A DNA stretch of 64,000 bases from Nonomuraea guangzhouensis (GCF_019396345.1 NZ_JAHKRM010000030.1:1-64000), one strand, 5' to 3'; numbered from the stretch's first letter, positions 43,247 through 52,893 are shown. A program made the numbers and translations. The notes: generated by a model from the sequence alone, not told the origin.

Positions 43247-43323
43247 AGAGCCGCGCAGAGCGGGCCGCGCAGAGCGGGCCGCGCGAGAGACAGCCGCGCA
43301 GAGCGAGCCGCTAGAGAGCCGCG
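43247..43323. repeat. Imperfect GCCGCGCAGAGCG tandem repeats after the lipoprotein gene
   Basis: Several copies of AGAGCCGCGCAGAGCGGG-like units of about 14-22 bases follow the stop codon. Non-coding and low complexity. The whole 43228-43546 gap between convergent genes consists of such repeats, hairpins and a G-rich run. Confidence 0.55.
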
Positions 43324-43352
43324 TAAGGCTCGAGGGCCGCATACGGAGGGCA

Positions 43353-43390
43353 GGGCGCACGCATACCGCGAGGTCGGTGTGCGTGCGCCC
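43353..43390. terminator. Bidirectional hairpin between convergent genes
   Basis: GGGCGCACGCA (43353-43363) pairs with TGCGTGCGCCC (43380-43390), with three further base pairs inside after one mismatch. It is suited to ending transcription of the lipoprotein gene and of the opposing GH27 gene. Confidence 0.65.
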
Positions 43391-43396
43391 ATGATC

Positions 43397-43417
43397 GGGG
43401 TCGGGGTCGGGGTCGGG
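43397..43417 (+). repeat. Canonical G-quadruplex-forming run
   Basis: Four G-tracts separated by TC (GGGG-TC-GGGG-TC-GGGG-TC-GGG) lie on the plus strand between convergent genes. Tight 2-base loops favour a stable quadruplex. Confidence 0.6.
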
Positions 43418-43429
43418 CCGGTGCTCGTC

Positions 43430-43455
43430 GGTCCGGATCCGGGCCGATCCGGACC
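43430..43455. terminator. Perfect 10-bp hairpin downstream of GH27
   Basis: GGTCCGGATC (43430-43439) and GATCCGGACC (43446-43455) with a 6-base loop, about 90 bases past the minus-strand GH27 stop. A second candidate terminator in this gap. Confidence 0.45.
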
Positions 43456-43546
43456 GGTGCTGGTCGGGTCGGGCCGGGCCGGATCCGGATGCCGGGCCGG
43501 GCCGGTGCTGGTCGGGGCGGGTCGGGTCGGTGCTGGTCGGGGCGGG

Positions 43547-45640
43547 TTAGCCGAGTGTGATGCGGTCCACGTTGGGGCCGCCGCCCGCAGTTGTGGCAGT
43601 CAGGCGGATTGTGTTGGCTCCGGTCTGGAGGTTCACCGGGATCGTGCCGTCCACCCAGGTGTCCCAGTTCGTCGTGGCCGGGAACGACTGGGTGGTCACC
43701 GTCGTGCCGTTTACCGTGACCTCCATCGGCCGGTTCACCGCCGTTCCGTTGGCGTACCGGATCGTCAGGGTTCTGGCGCCCGCGGCGGCGGTGTTCACGG
43801 CGAACTCGACGTACGAGCCCACGAGGTTGTCGTAGTTGACGAAGCCGGTCCCGGTGAAGCCGGTGTGGTTGGACTCGGCCACGCCCTGCGAGATCGTCGC
43901 GTCCTCAGCCTGATACTCGGTGCCGACCGGGGTGGGGGCCGACACGTCGACGTAGTCCGCGTTCGGGCCGCCGTTGGCGGTGGTGGCCGTCATGCGGATG
44001 GTGTTGGCCCCGGCGACCAGCGGCAGGGTGAACGTGGCCGTCGCCCAGGTGTCCCAGTTGCCGGTGCCGGGGAAGTCACGGGTGAGGGTGGTGCCGTTCG
44101 CGGTGATGGTCATCGGGCGGTTCACCGCGGTGCCGTTGGCGTACTTCAGGGTGACGTTGGCGTTGCCCGCGGCGGTGGCGTTGACGTTCCACTCGACGTA
44201 CGAGCCGACGATGTTGTCGTAGTTGACGAAGCCCGAGCCCGAGTAGCCCGCATGGTTGGACTCGACCACGCCCTGCGAGATTGTCGCGTCCTCCGCCTCG
44301 TAGTGGGGGCTCGCCGTGGCGGGCCGGGCGCGGATCAGGCGGGTCTCACCGGGGCGCAGGGTGGCGCTGTAGGAGGAGGCGACGGTGCCCTCGGAGCCGC
44401 CGGACCACAGGTTCGTGACGTCGGCCGGGCCGGTGAAGCCCACTTGCGACCAGGTGACGCTGACCGTGGAGTTGCCGGACGTACCGGTGTTGTAGAGGGC
44501 GACGATGTAGTCGCCGTTCGACTCCCGTTTACGCCAGACCTGGTTGACACCACTGTTCACAATGCGCTGGGCGGCGACGCCGTCCTGGTCGACGGCGATG
44601 AGCCGGTCGTTGGTCAGCATGGCCAGGTCGGTCGAGGTGAGGGCGGTCAGGTCGGTGCCGAGCAGCAGCGGGCTGGAGATCATGGCCCAGTGCGTCATGT
44701 GGGTGCGCCGCTGGTCGGCGGTCAGGCCGACCTGGTCGCCGTTGCCGACCTCCAGCGAGTCGTAGTCGTTCCAGCCGCCGGGCCCGGCGTACTGCTGCCA
44801 GGAGGCCGCCGAGTTGAACCGGCTGGACACGTGCGACCAGTCGGTGAGCGGGAACCCGCTCCCGTTCGACCCAGGACCGCAGTAGCACTCGACGTCGCCC
44901 TGGGTGCGCCAGCTGTTGGCCAGCCGCTTCCAGGTGGTGGCCTGGGCGATGGGCAGGTTGTTGGACAGCGCGAAGTTGATCGGCCGGCCGGTCTGGCGCA
45001 GCGCCTTGTCCCAGGCTTCGACGTCGGCGACCGTCGTCGCGTCCACGCCGTCGATCTTCAGGTAGTCGACGCCCCAGGAGGCCATCTGGTTCGCCCACGA
45101 GTTGATGAACAGCTGCGCGCCCGGGTGGGAGTAGTTGAGCCGGTACATGTTCTTGCAGTTGTAGTTCTTGTGCGTCTGCGAGGTGTCGGCGATGTCCTGC
45201 GCGTGGTACGAGGTGCCCTCGATGGGCTTGTTGGCGGTGACGGCGTTCTTGGCGATGCCGGGCGTGACGTAGAAACCGAACTTCAGGCCCTTGGCGTGCA
45301 CGTAGTCGGCCAGCGCCTTGATCCCGCTGGGGAACTTGGCGGTGTCGACGGCCCACCGCCCGAAGCCGTCGACCTGGAAGCCGTTGGAGTCGCACTTCTG
45401 GTAGAAGTCGTCGAGGTTGATGTAGACGTAGCCGTGCGTGGCGAGGCCGCTGCTGACCAGCGCGTCGGCCTGGGCTTTCATCTTCGTCTCGTCGGGCCAG
45501 CGCCGCACGAAGCTCCAGCTGCTCCATCCCATGGCGGGCCTGATCGACAGGCCGTTGTCGGACGCGGCCGCGGGCTGAACGCTCGTGAACAAGCCCGCTA
45601 AGAGCACGGCCACCGCCGCGACTGTCCCTCTCCGTCTCAC
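43547..45640 (-). CDS. Secreted GH27 alpha-galactosidase with two CBM35 modules
   Basis: 697 residues. Signal peptide 1-26. GH27 barrel (about 33-330): MGWSSW near the start, nucleophile Asp197 in YLKIDG, and acid/base candidate Asp249 in SWRTQGDVE; DWSHVSSRF and GGWNDYDSLEVGN follow, then an anti-parallel beta domain to about 440. CBM35 modules at about 446-566 and 575-697, each starting Y(E/Q)AEDATISQGV. GH27 enzymes release terminal alpha-galactose (or beta-L-arabinopyranose). The CBM35s probably hold the enzyme on uronic-acid-containing polymer. It is the end member of the CBM35 enzyme locus and is followed by terminator-like hairpins. Confidence 0.9.
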   Translation of the reverse strand: MRRRGTVAAVAVLLAGLFTSVQPAAASDNGLSIRPAMGWSSWSFVRRWPDETKMKAQADALVSSGLATHGYVYINLDDFYQKCDSNGFQVDGFGRWAVDTAKFPSGIKALADYVHAKGLKFGFYVTPGIAKNAVTANKPIEGTSYHAQDIADTSQTHKNYNCKNMYRLNYSHPGAQLFINSWANQMASWGVDYLKIDGVDATTVADVEAWDKALRQTGRPINFALSNNLPIAQATTWKRLANSWRTQGDVECYCGPGSNGSGFPLTDWSHVSSRFNSAASWQQYAGPGGWNDYDSLEVGNGDQVGLTADQRRTHMTHWAMISSPLLLGTDLTALTSTDLAMLTNDRLIAVDQDGVAAQRIVNSGVNQVWRKRESNGDYIVALYNTGTSGNSTVSVTWSQVGFTGPADVTNLWSGGSEGTVASSYSATLRPGETRLIRARPATASPHYEAEDATISQGVVESNHAGYSGSGFVNYDNIVGSYVEWNVNATAAGNANVTLKYANGTAVNRPMTITANGTTLTRDFPGTGNWDTWATATFTLPLVAGANTIRMTATTANGGPNADYVDVSAPTPVGTEYQAEDATISQGVAESNHTGFTGTGFVNYDNLVGSYVEFAVNTAAAGARTLTIRYANGTAVNRPMEVTVNGTTVTTQSFPATTNWDTWVDGTIPVNLQTGANTIRLTATTAGGGPNVDRITLG

Positions 45641-45796
45641 GGGTTTTTCTCCTTATGTTTTACGGCCGGCCCGGTGGGCGCCAAACGGCGTGCGGGGCCG
45701 GGGTCTGTCCAGGGGAACGCTCCTCCGGTGGAGCCGGCGCGCCGCCGTTACGTGCGCCTTCTTGACCGTGGCTTCCGTTCGTGGCTTCCGTTGGTG

Positions 45797-45837
45797 CCGG
45801 CCGCCGTGCGGGCGGTGCGCGTCCGCACGGCGGCCGG
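45797..45837. terminator. 15-bp perfect hairpin terminator after the GH29-like gene
   Basis: CCGGCCGCCGTGCGG (45797-45811) and CCGCACGGCGGCCGG (45823-45837) with an 11-base loop, ending 4 bases before the stop codon of the minus-strand GH29-like gene. It separates that gene from GH27, so they are probably transcribed independently. The remainder of 45641-45796 holds the GH27 promoter and no gene. Confidence 0.75.
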
Positions 45838-45840
45838 GGT

Positions 45841-48390
45841 TCAACCGATCGTGATCCGATCGAGGTTCGGGCCGCCGCCGGCCGTCGTGGCGGTGGCGCG
45901 GATGGTGTTGGCGCCCGCGTTCAGCGGCACCGTGACCGACTTGGTGACCCAGGTGTCCCAGTTGGTGGTCGCGTCGAAGGCGAGTTCGTCCGAGACGAGC
46001 GCGCCGTTGACCGTGATGTCCATCGGGCGGTTGGCCGTGGTGCCGTTGGCGAACCTCAGCGTCAGCGCGGCGTTCCCCGCCGACCCGGCGTTCACCGCGA
46101 ACTCGACGTAGGAGCCGACCAGGTTGTCGTAGTTGACGAAGCCGGTGCCGGTGAAGCCGGTGTGGTTGGACTCGGCCACGCCCTGCGAGATCGTCGCGTC
46201 CTCGGCCTGGTAGTCGGTCGCGCCGCCCCCGCCACCAGGTGTCACGTCCACGTCGATGTAGTCGAGGTTCGGGTTGCCGTTGGCCGTGGTGGCGGTGGCC
46301 CGCAGCGTGTTGGCGCCCGCGGTGACCGGCACGGTGAAGGTGTCGACGGCCCAGGTGTCCCAGGTGCCGGTGCTGCCGTAGTCACGGCTCGCGAACACCG
46401 TCGTGCCGTTGACCGCGATCGCCGACGGCCGGTTGGTCGTGGTGCCGTTGGCGTACCCCAGCTTGATCGTCGCCGTGCCCGCGGTGGCGGCGGTGAAGGA
46501 CCACTGCAGGTAGGAGCCGGCGGCGTTGTCGCCGTTGACATAGCCCGTGCCGCTGTAACCCGGGTGCGAGTTCTCGAAGATGCCCTGCGAGATCGTCGCG
46601 TCCTCCGCCTCGTAGCGGCCGGGTGGCGGCGTCGTGCCGCCGCCGCCCGCGTACTCGCCGCCGACCCACGCCTCGTCCACCCGCCACCGTGAGACGCCGT
46701 GGTGGCCGGTCTTGGTGAGCCGCACGTACCGGTGGGTCGAGGCGGTCAGGTCGATGACCTGCACGCCGCGCGCGTTCGGCACTGTGCCCGTCTTGACCGC
46801 GCTGCCCCAGCTCGTCCCGTTGTCGCTGACGTACACCTGGTAACCGGAGATCCGCGCGGACCCGGACGACGGGTAGACCGTCGAGTCCTCGCGCTGGTTG
46901 AAGGCCAGGTACTGGATCCGCTTGGCCGAGCCGAGGTCGAAGGTCAGCGACGCGGGTTCGGCGGCGTTGCTGTCCCAGTAGGTGAGGTAGTCGCCGTCAC
47001 CGGCGGCCGAGGCGGCGTGTCCGCTGGTGGACGAGGTGGCCGACAGGGTGACGCCGCTGTAGATCCCCTCACGGCCGGCGGAGATGACCTTGAAGACCGT
47101 GTCGTACTGGTCCCACGAGGAGATGCCGCTCAGCGTCAGCGTGCCGTTCGCCTGCGTGAAGGTGACGGGGGCGCCGGTACGCAGGTTCGTCACCGAGCTG
47201 ATCCGGTAGCCGTTGTCACGCAGCGACAGCGTGCTCCCGGACGGCGGCGTGACGACGTGGATGTAGTGCCGGTTGGGATCATTCTTGGCGATCGTGGTCA
47301 CGCCGTGGGCGCCGTTGTTCCAGAAGCCCGGTTTGAGCCCGCCGAACATGTAGCCGCCGCCCTCGGTGCCGCCGAGCGACTCCCAGATCTCCCCCAGGTA
47401 GGTGTCGGCGAAGTTGTTGAAGCTCACCTGCTGGGCGGGGAACTTGCCGTTGACCATCGCGGTCTCGGCCATCAGCGCCTTCACCGACGATCCGGCGTTG
47501 GTGATGAGCCGGCCCAGCGTGAGCTTGCGGTCCACCGCCTGGTCCGACCCGCCGTACCACCACGGGCCGCCGGTCGGCAGCTTGAAGTCCGCCTCGATCA
47601 GCCTCGGCAGCGCCGTGTAGACCGCCTGCGGGTAGTCGTACGACGGCGTCATGCCGGTCTTCTGCTCGTTGCTGATCATGTCCATGATCGGCGTGTCTTC
47701 GTTGTTGTTCGAGATCGTCATGTCGGGGCGCTGCTGGTAGATCTTGGCGTAGAGGTTGTTGTTCTCCCAGTAGGCGTTGTCGTTGTCGATCCAGAACCCG
47801 GCCAGCTTCGGATAGCGCTGCATCTGCTCGAAGAACTGCAGGTAGCTGAACTCGCCGAACCCGTCACGCGTGGTCAGGTCCACGTTGTGGCCGACATAGC
47901 TGGAGAAGGCCGAGGAGTTGAGCCAGTCGCCGGAGCTGAGCCCCTCGTTGTGCCACTGCGGGTCGTCGGTCATGTAGTTGATGACCTTCAGCCCCTGAGC
48001 GTCGGCCGCGTCGATCAGCTCGCCGAGGAAGTCCCGCGTCGTGCGGCACGAACCGGGGATCGACGACGGGTACGGCCGGGCGTAGCCGAGCCGGCTGTGG
48101 AAGGTGGCCAGGACGATGTACTGGGCGTGCAGCTTCTTGGCCTCGTTCACCCAGTAGGAGGCGCTCCAGCCGCCGTTGGTGACGTCGGCCTCCCAGCCGC
48201 TGCAGCTGGTGTGCTGCGGCGAGGTGCGCTCGCCCCAGTGCAGGAAGACTCCGGAGATCGAGTTGCGCAGGAACGCCTGCCGCGGGTGCTGCAGGTCGGC
48301 CTGGGCGGGCAGAGCGGTGGGCAAGGCCGTGAGCAGGCCGAGCAGGAGGGCGAGTACGGCGAACACCGCCGTACGCGACACACGGGACAT
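45841..48390 (-). CDS. Secreted GH29-like (alpha-L-fucosidase-type) hydrolase with F5/8 and two CBM35 modules
   Basis: 849 residues from ATG 48390 (TAGGAG 9 bases upstream); the open frame extends to 48603 without a better start. Signal peptide 1-31. Catalytic part (about 33-420) resembles GH29: SGVFLHWGERTS, AQYIVLATFHSRLGY, and AGFWIDNDNAYW, whose Asp is the likely nucleophile. A small beta-domain (GSTLSLRDNGYRISSV) and an F5/8 type C-like domain (about 495-620, RIQYLAFNQRE) follow, then CBM35s at about 635-715 and 735-849. Fucosidase specificity is inferred from fold motifs only; the family also has other specificities. Confidence 0.8.
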   Translation of the reverse strand: MSRVSRTAVFAVLALLLGLLTALPTALPAQADLQHPRQAFLRNSISGVFLHWGERTSPQHTSCSGWEADVTNGGWSASYWVNEAKKLHAQYIVLATFHSRLGYARPYPSSIPGSCRTTRDFLGELIDAADAQGLKVINYMTDDPQWHNEGLSSGDWLNSSAFSSYVGHNVDLTTRDGFGEFSYLQFFEQMQRYPKLAGFWIDNDNAYWENNNLYAKIYQQRPDMTISNNNEDTPIMDMISNEQKTGMTPSYDYPQAVYTALPRLIEADFKLPTGGPWWYGGSDQAVDRKLTLGRLITNAGSSVKALMAETAMVNGKFPAQQVSFNNFADTYLGEIWESLGGTEGGGYMFGGLKPGFWNNGAHGVTTIAKNDPNRHYIHVVTPPSGSTLSLRDNGYRISSVTNLRTGAPVTFTQANGTLTLSGISSWDQYDTVFKVISAGREGIYSGVTLSATSSTSGHAASAAGDGDYLTYWDSNAAEPASLTFDLGSAKRIQYLAFNQREDSTVYPSSGSARISGYQVYVSDNGTSWGSAVKTGTVPNARGVQVIDLTASTHRYVRLTKTGHHGVSRWRVDEAWVGGEYAGGGGTTPPPGRYEAEDATISQGIFENSHPGYSGTGYVNGDNAAGSYLQWSFTAATAGTATIKLGYANGTTTNRPSAIAVNGTTVFASRDYGSTGTWDTWAVDTFTVPVTAGANTLRATATTANGNPNLDYIDVDVTPGGGGGATDYQAEDATISQGVAESNHTGFTGTGFVNYDNLVGSYVEFAVNAGSAGNAALTLRFANGTTANRPMDITVNGALVSDELAFDATTNWDTWVTKSVTVPLNAGANTIRATATTAGGGPNLDRITIG

Positions 48391-48400
48391 ATGCGCTCTC

Positions 48401-48619
48401 CTAGGGACCGGTGACGTCAAGGTGGTCGAGGGTGAACAGGCAGGTCGGCGGCACGATCCTGGCGAGGATCTCGGGGGCCAGATCCCCAGAGGCCGCCGCG
48501 AGGATCTGGCCCCCGAGGCTCGGTGCGGCCGCGCGCGCCGTACCGGGACCGGGACCGGCGAGCAGGACGCCACCCGCCGACACGGACACGCGCGGCACAT
48601 CATGGGGCGACGGCGTCAT
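48401..48619 (-). CDS. Small hypothetical protein, translationally coupled to the lyase gene
   Basis: 72 codons; its ATG overlaps the stop of the preceding lyase gene (ATGA), suggesting coupling. The sequence is Ala/Pro-rich, ends in LFTLDHLDVTGP and has no recognisable domain or signal peptide. It may be a remnant of the C-terminus of a larger protein. It lies directly upstream of the GH29-like gene. Confidence 0.35.
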   Translation of the reverse strand: MTPSPHDVPRVSVSAGGVLLAGPGPGTARAAAPSLGGQILAAASGDLAPEILARIVPPTCLFTLDHLDVTGP

Positions 48620-49782
48620 ACCAGGACCTCGAGGTAGTCGAGGTTGGGGCAGCCGTTCGCGGTGGTGCCGGTGACCCTGACCGTGTTCGCGCCCGCGACC
48701 AGGGTGGCGTTGACGCTCTTGCTCGCCCACGTGGTCCAGGCGCCGGTGCCGCCGAAGCTCAGCCCCGAGGCGACGGCGACGCCGTTGACCGTGACGTCCA
48801 TGGGGCGGTCGGCCGTGGTGCCGTTGGCGTACCGGATGGTGAGGGTCGCGGGGCCGGCGGCCGACGCGTTGTGCGTCCACTGGACGTAACACCCGGCGGC
48901 GTTGTCGGTGTTGACGAAGCCGGTGCCGGAGAAGCCCGCGTGGTTGGACTCGACCACGCCCTGCGAGATCGTCGCGTTCTCCGCCTCCAGGCGGGTCGCG
49001 ACGGCCGCCACCTGCTTGTACGCCCGCATGTTGGTGAGCAGCAGGTAGCAGTTCTGCAGCGAGCCCGAGGTGTCGCCGAGCGAGCGGTAGATGCCCCACT
49101 TGGGACGGACCCGGTCGCCGAGGAACGTGTCGCCGGTCTTGGTCGCGTCGACCAGCGTGGTGGCCCCGTCGCGCAGCACCCAGCGGACCGAGCCCGCGCT
49201 GCCGTCGCCGATCGTGATCTCGTACTCGGCGTCGATCCACTTGTTCTGCAGCGGCTCCAGGTTGGTCCGTCCGACCAGGGTGTCCGACTGGAAGATCTTG
49301 TGCTCGATGGTCTGCACCCCGTCCACCCGGCGCAGCGACGTGACGGTGATCGGATTGGTGCCCGTGCCCGGCATCTTGGTCTGGCTGATGTGGGTGAAGG
49401 TCGTGGTCGCCTTCAGCGAGCTCGGGATGAACATCGAGTACGTGACCCGCCACGTCTCACCCTTCAGCCACTGCAGGTAGCCGCTCGGGTTACGGGTGCC
49501 GGTCACCTCCTGGCGCTGCCGGTCGGTCATCGAGTCGCGGTCGACCGTGTGCATGTTGAAGCGGAAGTTGTTGCCTTCGGCGAAGATGTGCGGCTGACCG
49601 GCGGGGTGCGAGTCGGCGCGGTCGTCCTCGATGGTCTCGAACGCGCCGAGCCCGACGGACGATGCTTCCGGGGCCCACATGAGCTGCCAGGCGGTCGCCG
49701 CCGAAGCCGGGCGGGCAGGCAGGTACGGGGTGAGAAGCGCGGCGCCCACGAGGGTCCCCAGCTGGCGTCGGGTGATGTCCAT
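48616..49782 (-). CDS. Exported polysaccharide lyase (heparinase-I-type jelly roll) with CBM35
   Basis: 388 residues. Tat-type signal (TRRQLGTLVGAAL, cleavage near ARPASA, residue 28). Residues 35-255 resemble the PF14099 polysaccharide-lyase jelly roll found in PL20 and similar lyases: FAEGNNFRFNMHTVDRDS, WRVTYSMFIPSSLKATTTFT, and KWGIYRSLGDTSGSLQNCYL. One CBM35 (about 265-388) follows, with ENATISQGVVESNHAGF. It likely cleaves a uronic-acid polymer by beta-elimination, giving unsaturated ends that the GH105 enzyme nearby could remove. It is in line with GH95 upstream (gap 6 bases), so they are co-transcribed. Confidence 0.75.
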   Translation of the reverse strand: MDITRRQLGTLVGAALLTPYLPARPASAATAWQLMWAPEASSVGLGAFETIEDDRADSHPAGQPHIFAEGNNFRFNMHTVDRDSMTDRQRQEVTGTRNPSGYLQWLKGETWRVTYSMFIPSSLKATTTFTHISQTKMPGTGTNPITVTSLRRVDGVQTIEHKIFQSDTLVGRTNLEPLQNKWIDAEYEITIGDGSAGSVRWVLRDGATTLVDATKTGDTFLGDRVRPKWGIYRSLGDTSGSLQNCYLLLTNMRAYKQVAAVATRLEAENATISQGVVESNHAGFSGTGFVNTDNAAGCYVQWTHNASAAGPATLTIRYANGTTADRPMDVTVNGVAVASGLSFGGTGAWTTWASKSVNATLVAGANTVRVTGTTANGCPNLDYLEVLV

Positions 49783-49788
49783 GGCTTC

Positions 49789-52700
49789 CTATCCAATGGT
49801 GATCTTGTCGAGGTTGGGTCCCCCGTTGGCCGTCGTGGCGGTCGTCCTGATCGTGTTGGCCCCCGCGGTGAGCTGGACGGTGAGCGTGGCGGTCTGCCAG
49901 GTGTCCCAGTCGCCGGTGCCGGGGAAGTCGCGGGTCACGGTGGTGCCGTTGACCGCGATGGTCATCGGCCGGTTGACCGTGGTGCCGTTGGCGTAGCGGA
50001 GCGTCAGCGTGGCGCTGCCCGCCTGAGCGGCGGTCACGGCGAACTCCACGTACGAACCGGCGACGTTGTCGAAGTTGACGAAACCGGTGCCGGTGAAGCC
50101 GGTGTGGTTCGACTCCACGACGCCCTGCGAGATCGTGGCGTCCTCGGCCTGGTAGTCGGTGCCGCCCCCCGAGGCGGCCGCCACGTCGATGTAGTCGATG
50201 TTCGGGTTGCCGTTCGCGGTCGTGGAGGTGGCCCGGAGCGTGTTGGTCCCGGCGTTGACCGGGACCGTGAAGGTGTCCGTGGCCCAGGTGTCCCACGTGC
50301 CGGTGCTCGCGTAGTCACGGCTCGCGAACACCGTCGTGCCGTTGACCGCGATCGCCGACGGCCGGTTGGCCGTGGTGCCGTTGGCGTACCGCAGCTTGAT
50401 CGTCGCCGTCCCCGCCGTCGTGATCGGGAAGGCCCACTCCACGTACGAACCGGACACGTTGTCGCCGTTGACGTAGCCCGTGCCGCTGAAGCCGGTGTGG
50501 GAGTTCTCGAAGATCCCCTGCGAGATCGTCGCGTCCTCCGCCTCGTAGCGGCCCGGCGGCGGTGGCGTGTCCGCGCCCGGCAGGCCCCAGGCGGCGCCCG
50601 GCTTGGCGATCGGCACCGGCGCGATGACCAGGTCGGGGACCGCGCCCGCGTGGACGAGCACCTCGCGGTCCTTGGGCAGGGTGATGCCCAGCACGCCGCC
50701 GCCCAGGTCCTGGACCGTGGCGGGAGTGCCGTCGTCGAGCGTGGCGGTGACCGTTCCGGTCAGCCCGTGGTCGAGCTTGAGCGGCTCACCGGCCAGGCTT
50801 CTGACCCGGATGAAGCGGGTGGCGCCCGCCTGCCGTACCGCGGAGACGAGGAACGCGCCCTGCGTGCGGAAGTCGTGCAGCGTGACGTCCGGCCACGACC
50901 CCGGGACGGCGGGGAAGACGCGGACGACGCCGCCCCAGCTCTGGCAGAGCAGGTCGTGGATCGACTGCGAGGCCGACAGCGGCGTCTCGATGACCGGCCC
51001 GGCCTCGGTGTAGTGGGTGTTGGCCCGGCACGGGTAGGACGTCGAGGGGTCGAAGAACTTCAGCAGGTAGGTCAGCGCCGTGTCGCCGCGCCGCATCATG
51101 GCGTACATGGAGGCGGCGCCGGTGTAGCTGTAGCCGCGGTGGGCGCCGGTCAGCGCGTGCCACCGGACGATCGACTTCTCGATCAGCGCGCGGTTCCCCG
51201 TCTGATCCCAGTTGACCAGGTAGAGGGGATAAATCATCAAAAGGTGGGAGTAGTGGCGGTGGGACTGCGCGTACGGCGTGCTGCCGCCGATCATGTAGCC
51301 GTTCGTGTCCGTCGGGTAGGCCACCAGCGTGCTGAGCACCTGCTGCCACCTGGTCTTCAGCGGGTCGTCGATGCCCAGCCGACTCGCCGAGTCGAGCAGC
51401 GTCTGGCAGCCCCACCTGATGAGGGCCAGGTCGTAGTTGGTGTCCTGCGGCGGCACCACGGGGTACTCGGGCGACAGCGTGCTCGGCAGGTGCAGCTTGC
51501 CGTCACTGCCACTGGCCAGGAAGCGCAGGTAGTAGTTGATCGCCCGGCGCAGCAGCGGGAACAGCGTGTCCCGCAGCAGCGCGTCGTCCATCGTGTGCCG
51601 GTAGGACAGCCACACGTTGTGCAGCGCCCACGTCAGGTCGCCGACCTCGGCACCGCTGCCCGGCGTGCCCACGCTCCGGTTGGCGAACATGTCGGAGCTG
51701 CGGCCCACGCCCGAGGAGTCGCTCCGGTACGCGCTGGCCACGTTGGCGGTGAGCTGGGCCCGGTTCTGGTCGAGCGTGCTGGTGACCGAGTCGAGCTCCA
51801 GATGGTTGGAGCCGTGGATGAGCCAGTACTCCAGCTGCACGTTGAGGTTCCACCACACGCCGGGCCACGGGGTGGGCTCCAGCCACGGCCCGGTCGTGGC
51901 CATCACCGGCGCGCCCGCGCGGGTGGCGGAGGCCACCTTGTAGAGCTGGATCCAGTGGAAGCTCTGCAGCCGCTGGTCCGGGATGGACACGAAGCTCTTG
52001 CGGTAGAAGGCGTGCCACCAGGTCCGGTGCGCCGCCCGCAGCGTGTCGTACGTGCCCGCGTTCTGGACCTTGCCGAGCGAGGCCGTCTCCGCCGCGCTGC
52101 TGGACGGGAAGCTGTGGGCGACCGACAGCAGCAGGAGGTTGCCGCTCTGCCGGTAGGCGGTGGCGGTCTGCCCTCCCCCTACCAACGCCTGGAGCACCTG
52201 CTTGACGTCGCCGGTGGTCTTGGTCGTCGAGGCCGGGTTGTGCGTGTAGCCGGACGGCGGGTCCTCCGACGCCTGTCTGGGGCTGTCGGCCACCTCCGGG
52301 TGGAACGTCCATCGCACCTGCTCACTGCCCGTGACCGAGGCGCTGGCCACGAACAGCTCGTCGTGGATGAACGCGGTGAACGTGATCTTCCCCGAGGAGG
52401 TGGTGACGGTGCCGGTCAGCTCGGCGTCCCACAGGCTCAGCCGCCAGTCGACGGCGGTGATCGTACCGACGGGGTCGAGCGTGAGATGGCCGACCGGCAG
52501 CCGGCACGTGCCGAACCCGCTGCCGAACTCCGGCCGATGGTCCTGGACGCGGCCGTGCTGGGTGGTGAAGCGGATCTTGTTGGCGTCCGGCTCCTTGTAG
52601 ATCATGCTGCCGAGCAGGCCGTCGCCCAGGAACGGCCCCTCGTGCCAGAGCGTGGGCAGCTTGGCCCACCGCAGGTCCTGCTCCCGCAGGAACGCGGCCC

Positions 52701-52863
52701 ACTGGGCGTCCGAGGTCATCCGGACGTCGAGCGTCCAGGGCGCCTCGGCATGCGCGGGGGCGGCGAGCGGGCCGGTCAGCGCCGCCGCGGCCAGGGTGCC
52801 GAACGCGCCGCCCAGCACCGCCCGGCGCGTCGGCCCGCTCTCACCGTCGTCAGGTTCCATCAC
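49789..52863 (-). CDS. Tat-exported GH95-family hydrolase with two CBM35 modules
   Basis: 1024 residues; GTG 52863 (GGAGA 7 bases upstream) or the adjacent ATG 52860. Tat signal TRRAVLGGAFGTLAAAALTG (about 12-40). The N-terminal beta-sandwich (LWHEGPFLGDGLLGSMIYKE) and (alpha/alpha)6 barrel with HLPSTLSPEY and NYDLALIRWG match GH95 enzymes, which act on alpha-L-fucose or alpha-L-galactose side chains. An extra beta domain follows (LVHAGAVPDLVIA at about 735-750). CBM35s at about 770-890 and 900-1024. It is the first gene of an operon with the polysaccharide lyase. Confidence 0.85.
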   Translation of the reverse strand: MMEPDDGESGPTRRAVLGGAFGTLAAAALTGPLAAPAHAEAPWTLDVRMTSDAQWAAFLREQDLRWAKLPTLWHEGPFLGDGLLGSMIYKEPDANKIRFTTQHGRVQDHRPEFGSGFGTCRLPVGHLTLDPVGTITAVDWRLSLWDAELTGTVTTSSGKITFTAFIHDELFVASASVTGSEQVRWTFHPEVADSPRQASEDPPSGYTHNPASTTKTTGDVKQVLQALVGGGQTATAYRQSGNLLLLSVAHSFPSSSAAETASLGKVQNAGTYDTLRAAHRTWWHAFYRKSFVSIPDQRLQSFHWIQLYKVASATRAGAPVMATTGPWLEPTPWPGVWWNLNVQLEYWLIHGSNHLELDSVTSTLDQNRAQLTANVASAYRSDSSGVGRSSDMFANRSVGTPGSGAEVGDLTWALHNVWLSYRHTMDDALLRDTLFPLLRRAINYYLRFLASGSDGKLHLPSTLSPEYPVVPPQDTNYDLALIRWGCQTLLDSASRLGIDDPLKTRWQQVLSTLVAYPTDTNGYMIGGSTPYAQSHRHYSHLLMIYPLYLVNWDQTGNRALIEKSIVRWHALTGAHRGYSYTGAASMYAMMRRGDTALTYLLKFFDPSTSYPCRANTHYTEAGPVIETPLSASQSIHDLLCQSWGGVVRVFPAVPGSWPDVTLHDFRTQGAFLVSAVRQAGATRFIRVRSLAGEPLKLDHGLTGTVTATLDDGTPATVQDLGGGVLGITLPKDREVLVHAGAVPDLVIAPVPIAKPGAAWGLPGADTPPPPGRYEAEDATISQGIFENSHTGFSGTGYVNGDNVSGSYVEWAFPITTAGTATIKLRYANGTTANRPSAIAVNGTTVFASRDYASTGTWDTWATDTFTVPVNAGTNTLRATSTTANGNPNIDYIDVAAASGGGTDYQAEDATISQGVVESNHTGFTGTGFVNFDNVAGSYVEFAVTAAQAGSATLTLRYANGTTVNRPMTIAVNGTTVTRDFPGTGDWDTWQTATLTVQLTAGANTIRTTATTANGGPNLDKITIG

Positions 52864-52893
52864 GCGAAATCTCCAGGTGACTCAGGGGGGTGA

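Noticed and set aside
48391..48603. Extension of the GH29-like gene upstream to 48603
   Set aside because: The extension is Arg/Pro-rich and overlaps another small frame. The ATG at 48390 has TAGGAG and starts a clear signal peptide.
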